Source: Atopobacter sp. AH10
GTDB lineage: Bacteria > Bacillota > Bacilli > Lactobacillales > Aerococcaceae
DNA length: 64,000 nt
NCBI RefSeq assembly: GCF_003664595.1
Contig: NZ_QXPZ01000008.1
Span: 1 to 64,000, forward strand
Direction: 5' to 3'
Shown: in pieces, positions 56,101 to 64,000 of the stretch
Layout: each line of letters begins with the position of its first letter
How positions within the stretch are numbered: the stretch's first letter is position 1
Notes under the pieces: model-generated
Databases searched by the model: none
What the model was told of the DNA's origin: nothing
Seen by the model: only the letters and a program-made list of their open reading frames with translations
Translations under genes and position numbers: made by a program

Positions 56101-56550
56101 TTTTTTCTCCTTATCAGATAAAGCTACCCCCCCGCTATTTTCTCGCTTTTCGGATGAAGCGTGAGCGTCACTTTCTTTAGCCGGTTTATTCTCGTCGGAT
56201 AAACCGTCATTTCTTCTATCTTTCAAAACTTCCGCATTCTCATTTCCAATACCTGCTTGAGAGCCATTTCCTTCCACAGGCTCGTTAGAAACAGGATCTT
56301 CCCTACCAGAAGGAGCAAGCTCCTCACTTGCCGAATGGTTTCCTACACGTTCCTCACGAGCTATTTTAGGTTTATTGCTTTCTTCATTTGCTTCTGCTGC
56401 CAAGACCAACTGACAAGCACCTAGGCAAAGAATGGTGGTGGTTAAAGTCACCTGCCCCACTCTTTTTACCCATGGATTCAACACTAGCTTTTCTTCAGAT
56501 CCCTGCTTTAATCTACGTTTTACAAGATCCGACTTATCTTTCTTAATCAT
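50155..56550 (-). CDS. Giant LPXTG-anchored surface protein with repeats and Pro-rich stalk
   Basis: The protein has 2131 residues from the ATG at 56550, which has AAGGAGG eight bases upstream; a longer frame to 56703 lacks a site. A basic N-terminus and hydrophobic segment (VTLTTTILCLGACQLVLAAE, about residues 34-53) form the signal peptide. Then follow a charged low-complexity stretch (to about 280), several beta domains (about 280-850), an InlB-B-repeat-like section (VTFDPTGKGSIG), four near-identical repeats of about 182 residues each starting near TTAERLQEKSALVAKTI, and about 30 units of KPTPPKPDDGE. The C-terminus has LPQTGSEE, a hydrophobic segment and RLKGKKD, the sortase signal. The Pro-rich part would span the cell wall and the repeats would project an adhesive head. 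The ligand is unknown. Confidence 0.93.
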   Translation of the reverse strand: MIKKDKSDLVKRRLKQGSEEKLVLNPWVKRVGQVTLTTTILCLGACQLVLAAEANEESNKPKIAREERVGNHSASEELAPSGREDPVSNEPVEGNGSQAGIGNENAEVLKDRRNDGLSDENKPAKESDAHASSEKRENSGGVALSDKEKKDPNGDLPITDKVYPSSQDDEKDKGEESNERRDKVDKVSRPTLSQPVNDRENLLERHEGSSLDRSPLPSSVLTALRSDPSQQVDTVVELKTEGFGDKPFDWNLLPDKKVTVKFRYTKTDPAIVDFQQTLEFTKEGTKSTYVGWPTVGIEAASVYAEIGTRRVQFISSSSTGQDGKLTFKVTLRELPDITTTFEVRYQDAYGKDLESSDLPSETDTMPKFKVKIKEKCELTLPNKNVDFDLQNDDDLEEQGLFSVDEIVSITDTINEVDLRNPSNVTEVTIDGKKEGDLTIGDKLYHYLISYDPNDGHIRILLTYRPKCLIPEKDDQDKLPAPPQGYKRVSFNAKGETLGKKKVDGEFKEGESLRVLDIRADLKWTDSDLQEAIKDLFDEDLPAIYKNKDQEKKVDTTYKFNKWNEDISKKDEAVDTKEFHAIYEEKAYVLTEEPKIANGSGQNVTDSDYVKVTFDPTGKGSIGSSNDSSALTYWVLKDRTWDQIKGYKKDPSDEKPVFVIPTPKWDASHDGVDRNFLAWKENGQQYLYQNGQHALATTLTGQVNGDRTFTARFKADDFVYYTPKNADQATSSTDQNVPTEDASGNEIDKEDYHIIAFKVEDGTKATLNKGDVIDKKKKATVISVLVRKGTKWKKDIYPNVEVEKDYKLWYWQDSQGKVWTAEEDGEIANGEVLTAYLIKNGQDISKEDLSKHPLPQDQVYKLTLQKDDKSIADDNSDSNQSQYNKTYAIFKGSSLSQAGITLTAPKAKEGFKDPKWYKGQEETGKEDISSETINQDTVFKASATAQTTAERLQEKSALVAKTIAVFKNDAITWKDGLSLNEGLTQDEKAAVEQALKDATVTDVTNPARTSNGKGEFKGTLKVTFKDGSSLSIDNQFLLVYENGTTYPEAGKVIPKDGVKVTFSRDEDSVEEEGFTNLKPILVKKGTTVPENKFPQAKVKAGYKNMTWAPEKAKEVDQDQEFKASATAKTTAERLQEKSALVAKTIVVFKGDTITWKDGLGLKDGLTKEEKAAVEEALKDATVTDATNPARTSGKEGEFKGTLKVTFKDGSSLSIDKQTLLVYENGTTYPEDGKVIPKDGVKVTFSRDDKSVEAEGFENISPLLVKKGTAIPSDKFPQAKAKSGYKNLTWAPEKAKEVDQDTVFKASATAQTTAERLQEKSALVAKTIAVFKGDDITWKDGLGLKEGLTDEDQKAVEQALKDATVTDVTDPARTSNGKGEFKGTLKVTFADKSVLEIKEQTLLVYENGTPYPEAGKVIPKDGVKVTFSRDDASVAEEGFTNITPLLVKKGTAVPSDKFPQAKAKAGYKNLTWTPDKDQKVDQDKEFKASATAKTTAERLQEKSALVAKTIAVFKNDAITWKDGLGLKEGLTEEEKVAVEKALKDATVTDATSPTRTSNAKGEFKGTLKVTFADKSVLEIKDQTLLVYENKQEITTENKDKPKPSNSVLVEYKKGEGIQALEPDNKQILVKIGTSLEKTDFPATRLSEGYEGPVQWTGNGDNEGLTVSKTNNIFTAKATKKAPLPPKPDDGEKPTPPKPGDGDKPTPPKPDDGEKPTPPKPDDGDKPTPPKPDDGDKPTPPKPDDEGEKPTPPKPDDGGKPTPPKPDDGGKPTPPKPDDEGDKPTPPKPGDGDKPTPPKPDDGEKPTPPKPDDGDKPTPPKPDDGDKPTPPKPDDEGEKPTPPKPDDGGKPTPPKPDDGGKPTPPKPDDEGDKPTPPKPDEEGEKPTPPKPDDGGKPTPPKPDDGEKPTPPKPDDGEKPTPPKPDDGGKPTPPKPDDGEKPTPPKPDDGEKPTPPKPDDGEKPTPPKPDDGGKPTPPKPDDEGDKPTPPKPDDGDKPTPPKPDDEGGDKPTPPKPDDGEKPTPPKPGGGTDKPTPEPGGDEQKPKPDKGDQKHPEKPVNPNGDKPSGKDQNSHGSTGHKKGQVGSESTTATPAGNKASGTLPQTGSEETALSTLWGMLSLAAAACVKRLKGKKD
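50480..51500 (-). repeat. 33-bp Pro-rich unit array with a 270-bp block duplication
   Basis: About 30 units of KPTPPKPDDG[E/D/G] (33-36 bp each). Eight units (90 residues) are repeated identically in a second block: the rare KPGDGD variant occurs at 51191 and 51461, exactly 270 bp apart. Confidence 0.92.
51800..53740 (-). repeat. Four tandem 546-bp adhesin repeats
   Basis: The marker CGTTCGGCGGTCGTTT recurs near 52065, 52612, 53157 and 53702. Each unit encodes KSALVAKTIAVFKNDAITWK, ALKDATVTD, GEFKGTLKVTF, LLVYENGTTYPE and KVTFSRDD-type segments. The copies are very similar at the DNA level. Confidence 0.9.
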
Positions 56551-57122
56551 CGCAATCCTCCTTACCCCTTTAGACCAGTCATCTATCTTTAGAAGGATGA
56601 GATGACTTTCCCCTATTAGACACTGTTTCACCCATTGACGAGATCGACCATAAAGCCTTCCCGTCCTACAAACTCTCCTCGCTTTTTTCCACACAAAGTC
56701 CACAGAAATAAGTAACCGCTATCAATTTTATTTTTGCAAATTCTTCTATTTTTATCAATAGATTTAATCTCTTTTTAAAGAATAGTTCTAATTTTTGTAA
56801 AGCATTTATCTTCAATCTTCAAAGCTTTGTATACAAAACAAGGAGTCAACAAAGGAAATCTAGAGAATTCACTTTCACTTTTTAGACAGCCCTTGCCTTA
56901 GTCAAAAAGTAAAGTTGACTAGGATAATCCCCAAGTTGCTAGTAAGAGATGAGGTATTATAGTTAGCTGATGGGATCCGTCACTTAAACATAATGACCCA
57001 AGCAACTTCTCTAGATCAACAAGTCCAAAAAAGAGATACCCTCTTCTTCAGGCTTTATGCTTTTCCTTGTCGGTGAAAAGCCAACATCTTTTTCATGGAT
57101 GAAGTTCTGTCAAAAAAGGCAA
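56551..57122. other. Intergenic region between tuf and the surface protein gene
   Basis: There is no supported gene. The stretch is AT-rich near 56700-56850, which probably holds the promoter of the surface protein gene, but no clear -35/-10 pair was found. The rest shows nothing recognisable apart from the tuf terminator beyond 57122. Confidence 0.5.
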
Positions 57123-57151
57123 ATAAAAAAGCACCCTCAAAAGAGAGTGCT
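57123..57151 (-). terminator. Intrinsic terminator of tuf
   Basis: The minus-strand stem AGCACTCTC / GAGGGTGCT with loop TTTT is followed by TTTTTTATTT. Confidence 0.88.
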
Positions 57152-57231
57152 ATCTGTCTGAACATAGGGTGGAAAGTTAGCTTTCCAAAAATTGACGCAT
57201 CGACAAACGCTTAATTAACTTAAATCGTTAA

Positions 57232-58416
57232 TTAGCCTTCGATTTGAGAAACAACGCCGGCACCTACAGTACGGCCACCTTCACGGATAGAGAATTTAGT
57301 ACCTTCTTCGATAGCGATTGGGTGGATCAATTCTACTTCCATAGTAACGTTGTCACCAGGCATAACCATTTCAGTACCTTCTGGCAATTCTACAACACCT
57401 GTGATATCAGTTGTACGGAAGTAGAATTGTGGACGGTAGTTAGAGAAGAATGGAGTGTGACGTCCACCTTCTTCTTTAGTCAATACGTAAACTTCAGCTT
57501 TGAATTTAGTATGTGGAGTGATTGTCCCTGGTTGAGCCAATACTTGACCACGTTGGATGTGTTCACGAGTAATCCCACGAAGAAGAGTACCAATGTTGTC
57601 CCCAGCTTGAGCGAAGTCAAGTAATTTACGGAACATTTCAACACCTGTAACAGTAGTCTTTTGAGTGTCTTCGATACCAACGATTTCAACTTCGTCGCCG
57701 ACTTTAATAGTCCCACGTTCAACACGACCAGTTGCAACAGTACCACGACCAGTGATAGAGAATACGTCTTCGACTGGCATCATGAATGGCAAGTCAGTTT
57801 CACGTTCTGGAGTTGGGATGTATTCGTCAACAGCATCCATCAAGTCCAAAATCTTTTGTTCGTATTCTGGATCGCCTTCGATAGCTTTCAAAGCAGAACC
57901 AGCGATAATTGGAATATCGTCACCTGGGAAGTCATATTCAGACAATAGGTCACGGATTTCCATTTCAACCAATTCAACCAATTCAGGGTCGTCAACTAAG
58001 TCCATCTTGTTCAAGAATACAACGATGTAAGGAACACCTACTTGGCGAGACAAGAGGATGTGTTCACGTGTTTGAGGCATTGGACCGTCAGCAGCAGATA
58101 CAACCAAGATCGCACCGTCCATTTGGGCAGCACCAGTGATCATGTTTTTAACGTAGTCCGCGTGGCCTGGGCAGTCAACGTGAGCGTAGTGACGTGCGTC
58201 AGTTTGGTATTCAACGTGAGAAGTGTTGATAGTGATACCGCGTTCGCGTTCTTCAGGAGCTTTATCGATAGAAGCGTAGTCAGAAACTTCTGCGTAACCT
58301 TTCTTAGCTAATACAGAAGTAATAGCTGCTGTTAAAGTTGTTTTACCATGGTCAACGTGTCCGATGGTCCCAATATTCAAATGGGGTTTAGAACGATCGT
58401 ATTTTTCTTTTGCCAT
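57232..58416 (-). CDS. tuf: Elongation factor Tu
   Basis: The 394-residue GTPase has [29 protein letters not shown] and NKMDLVDD, and ends [16 protein letters not shown]. It delivers aminoacyl-tRNA to the ribosome. It is the last gene of the str operon and has its own promoter in the gap after fusA. In this family of genomes rpsJ often follows soon after tuf; here 9.5 kb with a surface protein and glpK intervene. Confidence 0.98.
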   Translation of the reverse strand: MAKEKYDRSKPHLNIGTIGHVDHGKTTLTAAITSVLAKKGYAEVSDYASIDKAPEERERGITINTSHVEYQTDARHYAHVDCPGHADYVKNMITGAAQMDGAILVVSAADGPMPQTREHILLSRQVGVPYIVVFLNKMDLVDDPELVELVEMEIRDLLSEYDFPGDDIPIIAGSALKAIEGDPEYEQKILDLMDAVDEYIPTPERETDLPFMMPVEDVFSITGRGTVATGRVERGTIKVGDEVEIVGIEDTQKTTVTGVEMFRKLLDFAQAGDNIGTLLRGITREHIQRGQVLAQPGTITPHTKFKAEVYVLTKEEGGRHTPFFSNYRPQFYFRTTDITGVVELPEGTEMVMPGDNVTMEVELIHPIAIEEGTKFSIREGGRTVGAGVVSQIEG

Positions 58417-58481
58417 ATGTCTTAATTCCTCCTAAATTTAGGTGTTAGTTTAAACGTTTGAAAAAACGCCTAGCTAATTAG

Positions 58482-58521
58482 ATTATACCGAGTAACAGTG
58501 GGAATAGTCAACTATTCCCAC
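58482..58521 (-). promoter_or_regulatory. tuf promoter overlapping a perfect palindrome
   Basis: TTGACT (58506-58511) and TATAAT (58482-58487) have an 18-base spacer. The -35 box sits in the centre of GTGGGAATAGTCAACTATTC-CCAC (58498-58521), an 11-bp perfect inverted repeat that may be a hairpin for fusA mRNA or an operator. Confidence 0.7.
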
Positions 58522-58542
58522 CTATTTTCTTACTGATAAGAC

Positions 58543-60636
58543 TTACTCAGATTTCTTATGACCATATTTTTCAATGATCTCTTCTTGGATGCTCTTAGGT
58601 AGATCAGAATAGTGATCAAATTGCATAGTGAATGTCCCACGACCTTGAGTTGCAGAACGTAGAGTTGTTGCATAACCAAACATTTCTGATAATGGGATCA
58701 TCGCTTTGATGATTTGAGCATTAGCCCGCATTTCGGTCCCTTCAATTTGCCCACGACGAGCATTGACATGACCCATAACGTCCCCGAAGTATTCTTCTGG
58801 AACAGTGATTTCAACTGCCATGATAGGTTCCAAAATAACTGGTTTAGCTGTCTTAGCGGCAGCACGTAAAGCCATAGAAGCAGCAACTTTGAAGGCTGTT
58901 TCACTGGAGTCGACATCATGGTAAGAACCATCATAAAGTTTAGCCTTAATGTCAACCATTGGGAAGCCAGCCAAGACACCATTTTCCATAGAGTCTTTCA
59001 AACCTGCTTCAACAGCTGGAATGTATTCACGAGGCACAACCCCACCAACGATGGCGTTTTCGAATTCGAAACCTGCGCCTTCTTCGTTTGGTGTGAATTC
59101 AATCCAAACGTGACCATATTGCCCTTTACCACCAGATTGACGAACGAATTTACCTTCAGCTTGAGTAGCTTGACGGAAGGTTTCACGGTAGGATACTTGA
59201 GGAGCACCTACAGTAGCTTCCACCTTGAATTCACGTTTCAAACGGTCAACGATGATATCCAAGTGCAATTCACCCATCCCGGCAATGATAGTTTGACCAG
59301 TTTCTTGGTCAGTAGATGCACGGAAGGTTGGGTCTTCTTCAGATAGTTTTTGAAGAGCGATAGACATCTTGTCTTGGTCAGCTTTAGATTTAGGTTCAAT
59401 AGCTACTTCGATAACTGGTTCTGGGAATTCCATAGATTCCAAGATTACTTGGTCATCTACGTCAGTTAAGGAGTCACCTGTACCTGTATCCTTCAAACCA
59501 ACAGCAGCTGCGATGTCCCCTGCAAAGACTTGGTCAACTTCTGAACGAGAGTTAGCGTGCATCAATAGGATACGACCAACACGTTCACGTTTGCCCTTAG
59601 TTGCATTTTGGACGTAAGAACCAGACTTCAATGTACCAGAGTAAACACGGAAGAAAGTTAAACGACCAACATAAGGGTCTGTCATTACCTTGAAGGCTAG
59701 GGCTGCAAATGGTTCATCATCACTAGCATGACGAACAACTTCTTCGCCACCTTCACCGGGACGTACGCCCTTGATAGCTTCAACGTCAGTTGGAGCTGGT
59801 AGGTAGTCAATAACCCCATCAAGAAGAGGTTGAACCCCTTTATTCTTGAAGGCAGAACCAGCAAATACTGGGTAGAATTCTACTTTCAAAGTAGCCCGAC
59901 GGATAGCAGCTTTTAAGTCTTCTTCAGAGATTTCTTCTCCTTCAAGATAAGCCATCATCAAATCTTCATCAGTTTCAGCTACAGCTTCAACTAATTTGTC
60001 GCGCCATTCTAAAGCAAGTTCTTTGTAGTCTTCTGGAATATCTTCTTCATCAATAACTGTACCCAAGTCATCTTCGTAGATGTAGGCTTTTTGATGGATT
60101 AAGTCGATAACCCCTTTGAAGTTATCTTCTGAACCGATTGGTAATTGAACTGGATGAGCGTTAGCTTGAAGACGGTCATGCAAAGTTTTTACAGAGTATA
60201 AGAAGTCTGCACCAATCTTGTCCATCTTGTTCACAAACACGATACGAGGTACACCGTAAGTTGTTGCTTGGCGCCATACAGTTTCTGTTTGAGGTTCTAC
60301 ACCAGATTGAGCGTCCAAAATTGTTACCGCCCCGTCAAGAACCCGTAGAGAACGTTCTACTTCGACAGTGAAGTCCACGTGCCCTGGAGTATCGATGATG
60401 TTGATCCGGTTGCCCTTCCATTGAGCAGTTGTAGCAGCAGAGGTAATGGTAATCCCACGTTCTTGTTCCTGTTCCATCCAGTCCATTTGAGAAGCCCCTT
60501 CATGGGTTTCACCAATTTTATGGATTTTACCAGTGTAGTACAAGATACGCTCGGTACAAGTTGTTTTACCGGCGTCGATGTGGGCCATGATACCAATGTT
60601 ACGAGTGTTTTCTAGTGAAAAGTCTCTAGTAGCCAT
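58543..60636 (-). CDS. fusA: Elongation factor G
   Basis: The 697-residue translocase has [35 protein letters not shown] and NKMDKIGAD, with domains II-V following in normal order and the C-terminal [20 protein letters not shown]. It moves tRNA and mRNA after peptide bond formation. It follows rpsG by 52 bases. Confidence 0.98.
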   Translation of the reverse strand: MATRDFSLENTRNIGIMAHIDAGKTTCTERILYYTGKIHKIGETHEGASQMDWMEQEQERGITITSAATTAQWKGNRINIIDTPGHVDFTVEVERSLRVLDGAVTILDAQSGVEPQTETVWRQATTYGVPRIVFVNKMDKIGADFLYSVKTLHDRLQANAHPVQLPIGSEDNFKGVIDLIHQKAYIYEDDLGTVIDEEDIPEDYKELALEWRDKLVEAVAETDEDLMMAYLEGEEISEEDLKAAIRRATLKVEFYPVFAGSAFKNKGVQPLLDGVIDYLPAPTDVEAIKGVRPGEGGEEVVRHASDDEPFAALAFKVMTDPYVGRLTFFRVYSGTLKSGSYVQNATKGKRERVGRILLMHANSRSEVDQVFAGDIAAAVGLKDTGTGDSLTDVDDQVILESMEFPEPVIEVAIEPKSKADQDKMSIALQKLSEEDPTFRASTDQETGQTIIAGMGELHLDIIVDRLKREFKVEATVGAPQVSYRETFRQATQAEGKFVRQSGGKGQYGHVWIEFTPNEEGAGFEFENAIVGGVVPREYIPAVEAGLKDSMENGVLAGFPMVDIKAKLYDGSYHDVDSSETAFKVAASMALRAAAKTAKPVILEPIMAVEITVPEEYFGDVMGHVNARRGQIEGTEMRANAQIIKAMIPLSEMFGYATTLRSATQGRGTFTMQFDHYSDLPKSIQEEIIEKYGHKKSE

Positions 60637-60688
60637 AGTTTAATAGGACCCTCTCTTTCTTAAATAATAAAGGATGTACTGGTAAAAA

Positions 60689-61159
60689 TTACCATCTGTA
60701 ATGAGCAAAAGCTTTGTTAGCTTCAGCCATACGATGTACTTCTTCACGTTTACGTACAGAAGCCCCTGTGTTGTTTGCAGCGTCCATGATTTCACGAGCT
60801 AAACGAACTTCCATAGTGCCTTCCCCACGCAAACGAGCGTAGTTAACTAACCAACGAAGAGCTAAAGCTGTACGACGGTCAGGACGTACTTCAACTGGAA
60901 CTTGGTAGTTAGAACCACCGATACGACGAGCTTTAACTTCAAGAACAGGCATAACGTTCTTCATTGCTTCGTCGAAAACTTCGATTGGGTTGTTCCCTGT
61001 ATCTTCTTTAATGATTTCGAAAGCTTGGTATAAAATAGTTGCAGCTTTCCCGCGTTTCCCATCAACCATCAAACGGTTAATACAACGCGTAACGAGCTTA
61101 GAATTGTAAATTGGATCTGGTAAAACATCGCGCTTTGCGACTGGACCTTTACGAGGCAT
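60689..61159 (-). CDS. rpsG: 30S ribosomal protein S7
   Basis: The 156-residue protein has [20 protein letters not shown] and [17 protein letters not shown], ending NKAFAHYRW. It nucleates assembly of the 30S head. It lies 29 bases after rpsL. Confidence 0.98.
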   Translation of the reverse strand: MPRKGPVAKRDVLPDPIYNSKLVTRCINRLMVDGKRGKAATILYQAFEIIKEDTGNNPIEVFDEAMKNVMPVLEVKARRIGGSNYQVPVEVRPDRRTALALRWLVNYARLRGEGTMEVRLAREIMDAANNTGASVRKREEVHRMAEANKAFAHYRW

Positions 61160-61188
61160 TCAAAGCACTCCTTTCAATGATTAATGGT

Positions 61189-61602
61189 TTATTTTTTAGG
61201 TTTCTTCGTTCCATATTTAGAACGTGATTGACGACGGTTGTCCACACCAGCAGTATCTAAAGCACCGCGGACGATATGGTAACGAACCCCTGGCAAGTCT
61301 TTTACACGGCCCCCACGGATCAATACCACACTGTGTTCTTGCAAGTTGTGGCCAATCCCTGGAATGTAAGCTGTCACTTCGATTAAGTTGGACAAGCGCA
61401 CACGAGCGTATTTACGCAAAGCAGAGTTAGGTTTCTTAGGTGTCATTGTCCCAACACGAGTGCAAACTCCACGTTTTTGAGGAGAGTTCGTGTTTGTTTG
61501 TGATTTCTTAAAGCTGTTATACCCTTTGTTAAGCGCTGGTGATTTGGATTTTTCGACGTGACTGTGACGTCCTTTCCGAACCAACTGATTAATTGTAGGC
61601 AT
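61189..61602 (-). CDS. rpsL: 30S ribosomal protein S12
   Basis: The 137-residue protein carries [20 protein letters not shown] and the loop with [14 protein letters not shown]. The Lys in TPKKPNS and the Lys in VKDLPG, the usual streptomycin-resistance positions, are both wild type. It opens the str operon, with a promoter about 190 bases upstream. Confidence 0.98.
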   Translation of the reverse strand: MPTINQLVRKGRHSHVEKSKSPALNKGYNSFKKSQTNTNSPQKRGVCTRVGTMTPKKPNSALRKYARVRLSNLIEVTAYIPGIGHNLQEHSVVLIRGGRVKDLPGVRYHIVRGALDTAGVDNRRQSRSKYGTKKPKK

Positions 61603-61786
61603 CAGTTCTTCCTCCTTCAGTAGATCATTTGTCTATTTTTTGTGTTATCTGGCCTTTAGCCTTGTACACATTGCCAGGCGTGTTTTTTCTTTTTGTAAAA
61701 AAACGACACCTGTAAAGCTGTCTCTGGGCCTTCATCCTATTCAGCACGTCTGATTCTATCAACCAGTGAATAAAGACACCTAAGAT

Positions 61787-61815
61787 AGAATATCATGTTG
61801 ACTATAAGCTGTCAA
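61787..61815 (-). promoter_or_regulatory. Promoter of the str operon
   Basis: TTGACA (61810-61815) and TATTCT (61787-61792) are separated by 17 bases on the minus strand. The leader of about 180 bases to rpsL contains CTGGC / GCCAG pairing near 61650-61680, a possible attenuator. Confidence 0.8.
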
Positions 61816-61847
61816 ACCTTTTTTGCTCTTTCATTTTAAATTTTCTT

Positions 61848-61929
61848 CAGCCAGACTTCTGGATCATTCAACTAGACTTCTGGATCATTCAGGCAAACTT
61901 CTAGATCATTCAGCCAGTCTTCTAGATCT
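61848..61929. repeat. 21-bp tandem repeat, four copies
   Basis: CAGCCAGACTTCTGGATCATT begins at 61848 and repeats with slight changes at 61869, 61890 and 61911, an exact 21-bp period. It lies upstream of the str promoter. Confidence 0.85.
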
Positions 61930-61994
61930 GCCGTCAGCTGACGGTAATCCCTGTCTAAACCTATTTACTCTAGGTCATTTTGACCTAATAAAGC

Positions 61995-62021
61995 AAAAAA
62001 GGAGGTTATTTCCTCCTTTTT
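61995..62021. terminator. Bidirectional intrinsic terminator
   Basis: AAAAAAGGAGG-TTATT-TCCTCCTTTTT is a perfect stem with T-runs both ways. It probably ends the transcript of the membrane protein gene at 62284. Confidence 0.8.
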
Positions 62022-62042
62022 GTCTCTTTATCGTTCGATAAT

Positions 62043-62270
62043 TTTTACCATCATTCATTGGTTTTTACGACATCGCTCAATAGTTATTTTCACCATCGTT
62101 CAATGTCTTTTTCACCATCGTTAAGTGTTTTTACGACATCTTGTCGCTTGTCTTCAAGAATTTTCTGATCAGCAACCCTCGTTTTCTAACCAACATTCAG
62201 CATTTTTCTGACCAGCAATCCTCGTTTACTGACCAACCATCAGCATTTTCTGAACAGCAATCCCGATCGA
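62043..62270. repeat. Two adjacent short tandem arrays (about 24 bp and 52 bp)
   Basis: 62043-62140 holds about four units of the type TTTTCACCATCGTTCAATG / TTTTTACGACATCGCTCAAT. 62160-62270 holds about two units of TTTTCTGACCAGCAATCCTC-GTTTACTGACCAACCATCAGCA. There is no coding potential. Confidence 0.75.
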
Positions 62271-62283
62271 CTGATCCACTTTC

Positions 62284-63084
62284 TTAATCCTGCTGTTCAC
62301 TCGCTAGACAGGCATCTTCTTCTCCTGCTAAAGACCTTAAAGCAGAGGCTTTGGCTAAATCTGGCAAGGATAGTTTCAAACAAGTCGCATGAACCAAGAA
62401 CACTAAGCTATTGTATACCCCATAGATGAAAGCTACGTAAAGCACTTTCGGCAAACGGTCAAACAAGCCTTTAAGAACTGGACTATGGAACATATAGGCA
62501 TAATTTGCCCCAACCAACATATTGACGATCAAGGTAAAGGTCAGGAAGGCATTCACTACTAAAAAGGCATAGCGGTAGCTCTTTGCATCAAAATCATACC
62601 CATCTACAAATAGGAAGTAGTTGGCTAGCCAGAAAATCATGAAATGGAAAATAAAGAAATGCACATTGGTAAAATGTGGCCATGAATAATGTAGCATATC
62701 GGGTTGAATCATCGGTAACACGCCCCCGAATAAGCCCCAATAAACAGTCACACCTTTCAATGGTTTAAAGTCTGTGATTAAAGCAATAACGCCCATATAG
62801 AGAGCTGCTCGGCAGGAATAAAGGGGTAAACCTTCTACCCAACCGTCCTTCCTTAAGAAGAAGCAGAAATACATATAGAGGAATTGATCTAATACAGCCA
62901 TCACGATAAAGCTGACTTTAAGCCAGTGATTCAAGCGCTTATTTTGACGAATGTGTTCACGATGCTTAAAAATGATCCAAGCGCCTGAAAGCAAGGTGAC
63001 AATCAACACATAGTGCCAAAAAGAAAATGGCTGGAAAATAAACCCATCTTCTTCTGGACGGAAAAATTCTTTAAAAAAACTCAT
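62284..63084 (-). CDS. TIGR02206-type (YwaF-like) integral membrane protein
   Basis: The 266-residue protein has seven or more membrane segments. The segment LPLYSCRAALYMGVIALITD and the region PMIQPDMLHYSWPHFTNVHF with FFIFHFMIFWLANYFL match the TIGR02206 family pattern of paired His/Pro-rich helices. No function is established for the family. The soluble C-terminal tail (after residue 245) is acidic. It is a monocistronic gene. Confidence 0.7.
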   Translation of the reverse strand: MSFFKEFFRPEEDGFIFQPFSFWHYVLIVTLLSGAWIIFKHREHIRQNKRLNHWLKVSFIVMAVLDQFLYMYFCFFLRKDGWVEGLPLYSCRAALYMGVIALITDFKPLKGVTVYWGLFGGVLPMIQPDMLHYSWPHFTNVHFFIFHFMIFWLANYFLFVDGYDFDAKSYRYAFLVVNAFLTFTLIVNMLVGANYAYMFHSPVLKGLFDRLPKVLYVAFIYGVYNSLVFLVHATCLKLSLPDLAKASALRSLAGEEDACLASEQQD

Positions 63085-63300
63085 TACTTACTCCTTTAAA
63101 TTGATCAATTGAGGGTCATCCCTCAAGCACATTTCTTTTCTTATTGTATCAAAAAGCGCAAGAAAAAAGCTTAAAAAATTGATAAGAGTGTCTGCCTTGT
63201 TTCTTGGGGGCTATCCAAAGTTTGAAAAGTGTTCCCCTAGCGCTAGGTTAGGGCTTTTCTTATGGTCTATAAGCTATCCCTAAATCTGATCTCTAGCATA

Positions 63301-63352
63301 AGAAGAGACGGTTATAGCTGTGCCTGTAGCTATTTTACCGCCTCTTCTCTTT
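63301..63352 (-). terminator. Long hairpin downstream of the Lys-rich protein gene
   Basis: AGAAGAGACGGTTATAGCT / AGCTATTTTACCGCCTCTTCT forms a long stem with small internal mismatches. On the minus strand no strong T-run follows, so termination is likely but not certain. The remaining stretch 63085-63473 shows no gene. Confidence 0.5.
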
Positions 63353-63473
63353 ATATCCCCCAGAACGTTTTTACTTTCTAAGGGCTAATTCAACAAGTAT
63401 CTTTTGGACAATACCCGTACCAATAAAAATGATCCCAGGATTTTATAGTAACATCAGTCTACTAGAAACTTCC

Positions 63474-64000
63474 TTACATCTTTTTGAAACGAGTGACGAC
63501 AAGTCCACCTACTGCAGCTGTAGCCATTGCGACTGCTATTGTCTTGGAAGAACTGTTGCTTGTTTTCTTGCTTGCTTGTTCTCCATTCATTTGCTCATCC
63601 GTCAACTGATTATTTTCTTTTGGATCAGTTTTGCTAGTTTCTTTGGCTTTAGTTTCTTTTACAGACTTATCATCTTTTGCAGACTTCTCATCTTTTATTG
63701 GCTTGTCATCTTTTACAGACTTCTTATCTTTCGCAGACAATTTGCCAGTCACTTCTTTTTTGCCTTCTTTAGCAGGCAATTTGCCAGTCACTTCTTTTTT
63801 GTCTTCTTTAGCAGGCAATTTGCCAGCCACTTCTTTTTTCTCGTCTTTCGATTCTTTTCGACTAGCCTTCGCTACTTTCTTGTCGGCTTTCTTTACTGTC
63901 CCAGTGGCCTTAGTAGTTACCTTCTTGCCTGCTGCTTTTGGCGCAGACGGAGCTGGCTTAGCTACACCCTTCTCTGCTGCTTTTGGCGCAGATGGAGCTG
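63474..64000 (-). CDS. Lys/Ala-rich repetitive protein with C-terminal membrane anchor, 5' end outside window
   Basis: The frame is open from the window edge to the stop at 63474, about 175 residues. It begins with AAP/K repeats (PSAPKAAEKGVAKPAPSAPK), continues with KKEVTGKLPAKEG-type 12-residue repeats and KDDKS/KDEKS units, and ends with a hydrophobic segment (TIAVAMATAAVGGLVVTRF) and KKM. The composition resembles histone-H1-like tails or wall-spanning stalks. With no LPXTG motif before the last helix, a single-pass tail-anchored or membrane-linked surface protein is the best guess. I do not recognise the family. Confidence 0.75.
   Translation of the reverse strand, partial: APSAPKAAEKGVAKPAPSAPKAAGKKVTTKATGTVKKADKKVAKASRKESKDEKKEVAGKLPAKEDKKEVTGKLPAKEGKKEVTGKLSAKDKKSVKDDKPIKDEKSAKDDKSVKETKAKETSKTDPKENNQLTDEQMNGEQASKKTSNSSSKTIAVAMATAAVGGLVVTRFKKM

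Noticed and set aside
56551-56703. Upstream extension of the LPQTG protein
   Set aside because: The 51 extra residues precede a perfect AAGGAGG plus ATG and the signal peptide; they would spoil secretion.

Overview
The window comes from a low-GC Gram-positive bacterium of the order Lactobacillales. The evidence is the S10-spc-alpha ribosomal cluster in Firmicutes order, zinc-type S14 and L36, a YSIRK-like signal peptide, an LPQTG sorting signal, PRD-type PTS regulation and EcfA1/A2/T next to truA. An Aerococcaceae- or Carnobacteriaceae-like host fits, but that placement is inference. Nearly all genes lie on the minus strand. No tRNA, rRNA or CRISPR array was seen.

Layout. 1-5768: the 5' part of a very large surface adhesin with Rib-like repeats and collagen-like Gly-X-Y linkers. 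6592-10870: a bacteriocin-type locus with a 50-residue double-glycine-leader peptide, a C39-peptidase ABC exporter and an ABC-2 transporter pair. 11096-12124: a membrane acyltransferase. 12425-19049: an apparent second peptide (RiPP) locus with a LigA-like-leader precursor, a prolyl-oligopeptidase-like hydrolase, a class III/IV-type lanthionine-synthetase lyase plus kinase without a cyclase, an ABC-2 transporter and an ABC-F protein. Its first genes are each broken at A-homopolymers. 19211-23249: a mobile-element scrapyard with two pieces of an IS1634-like transposase, an AbiE module with truncated toxin and perfect operator, a group II intron tail, a frameshifted IS21 istB and an intact Fic toxin-antitoxin pair.

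23417-33000: rpsI-rplM with a promoter and L13-leader-like region, an orphan PTS IIA, a PRD regulator, a glycerol facilitator, truA and ecfT-ecfA2-ecfA1. 33962-47676: the complete rpsJ-to-rplQ cluster with secY, adk, infA and rpoA. 48353-49864: glpK. 50155-56550: a 2131-residue LPQTG surface protein with four 182-residue repeats and about 30 Pro-rich units. 57232-61602: the str operon (tuf, fusA, rpsG, rpsL). 62284-63084: a TIGR02206-type membrane protein. 63474-64000: the C-terminus of a Lys/Ala-rich membrane-anchored protein.

Two themes stand out. First, two adjacent antimicrobial-peptide-type loci share an architecture in which the precursor gene is followed at once by a strong hairpin and then by the processing and transport genes. 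The second locus has an unusual enzyme set, and all its breaks are at poly-A runs. Second, the genome is full of short tandem repeats of 20-60 bp between genes and inside genes (EcfA2, the C39 exporter tail, both adhesins), which suggests active repeat expansion. All calls come from reading the sequence by eye; no database search was possible.
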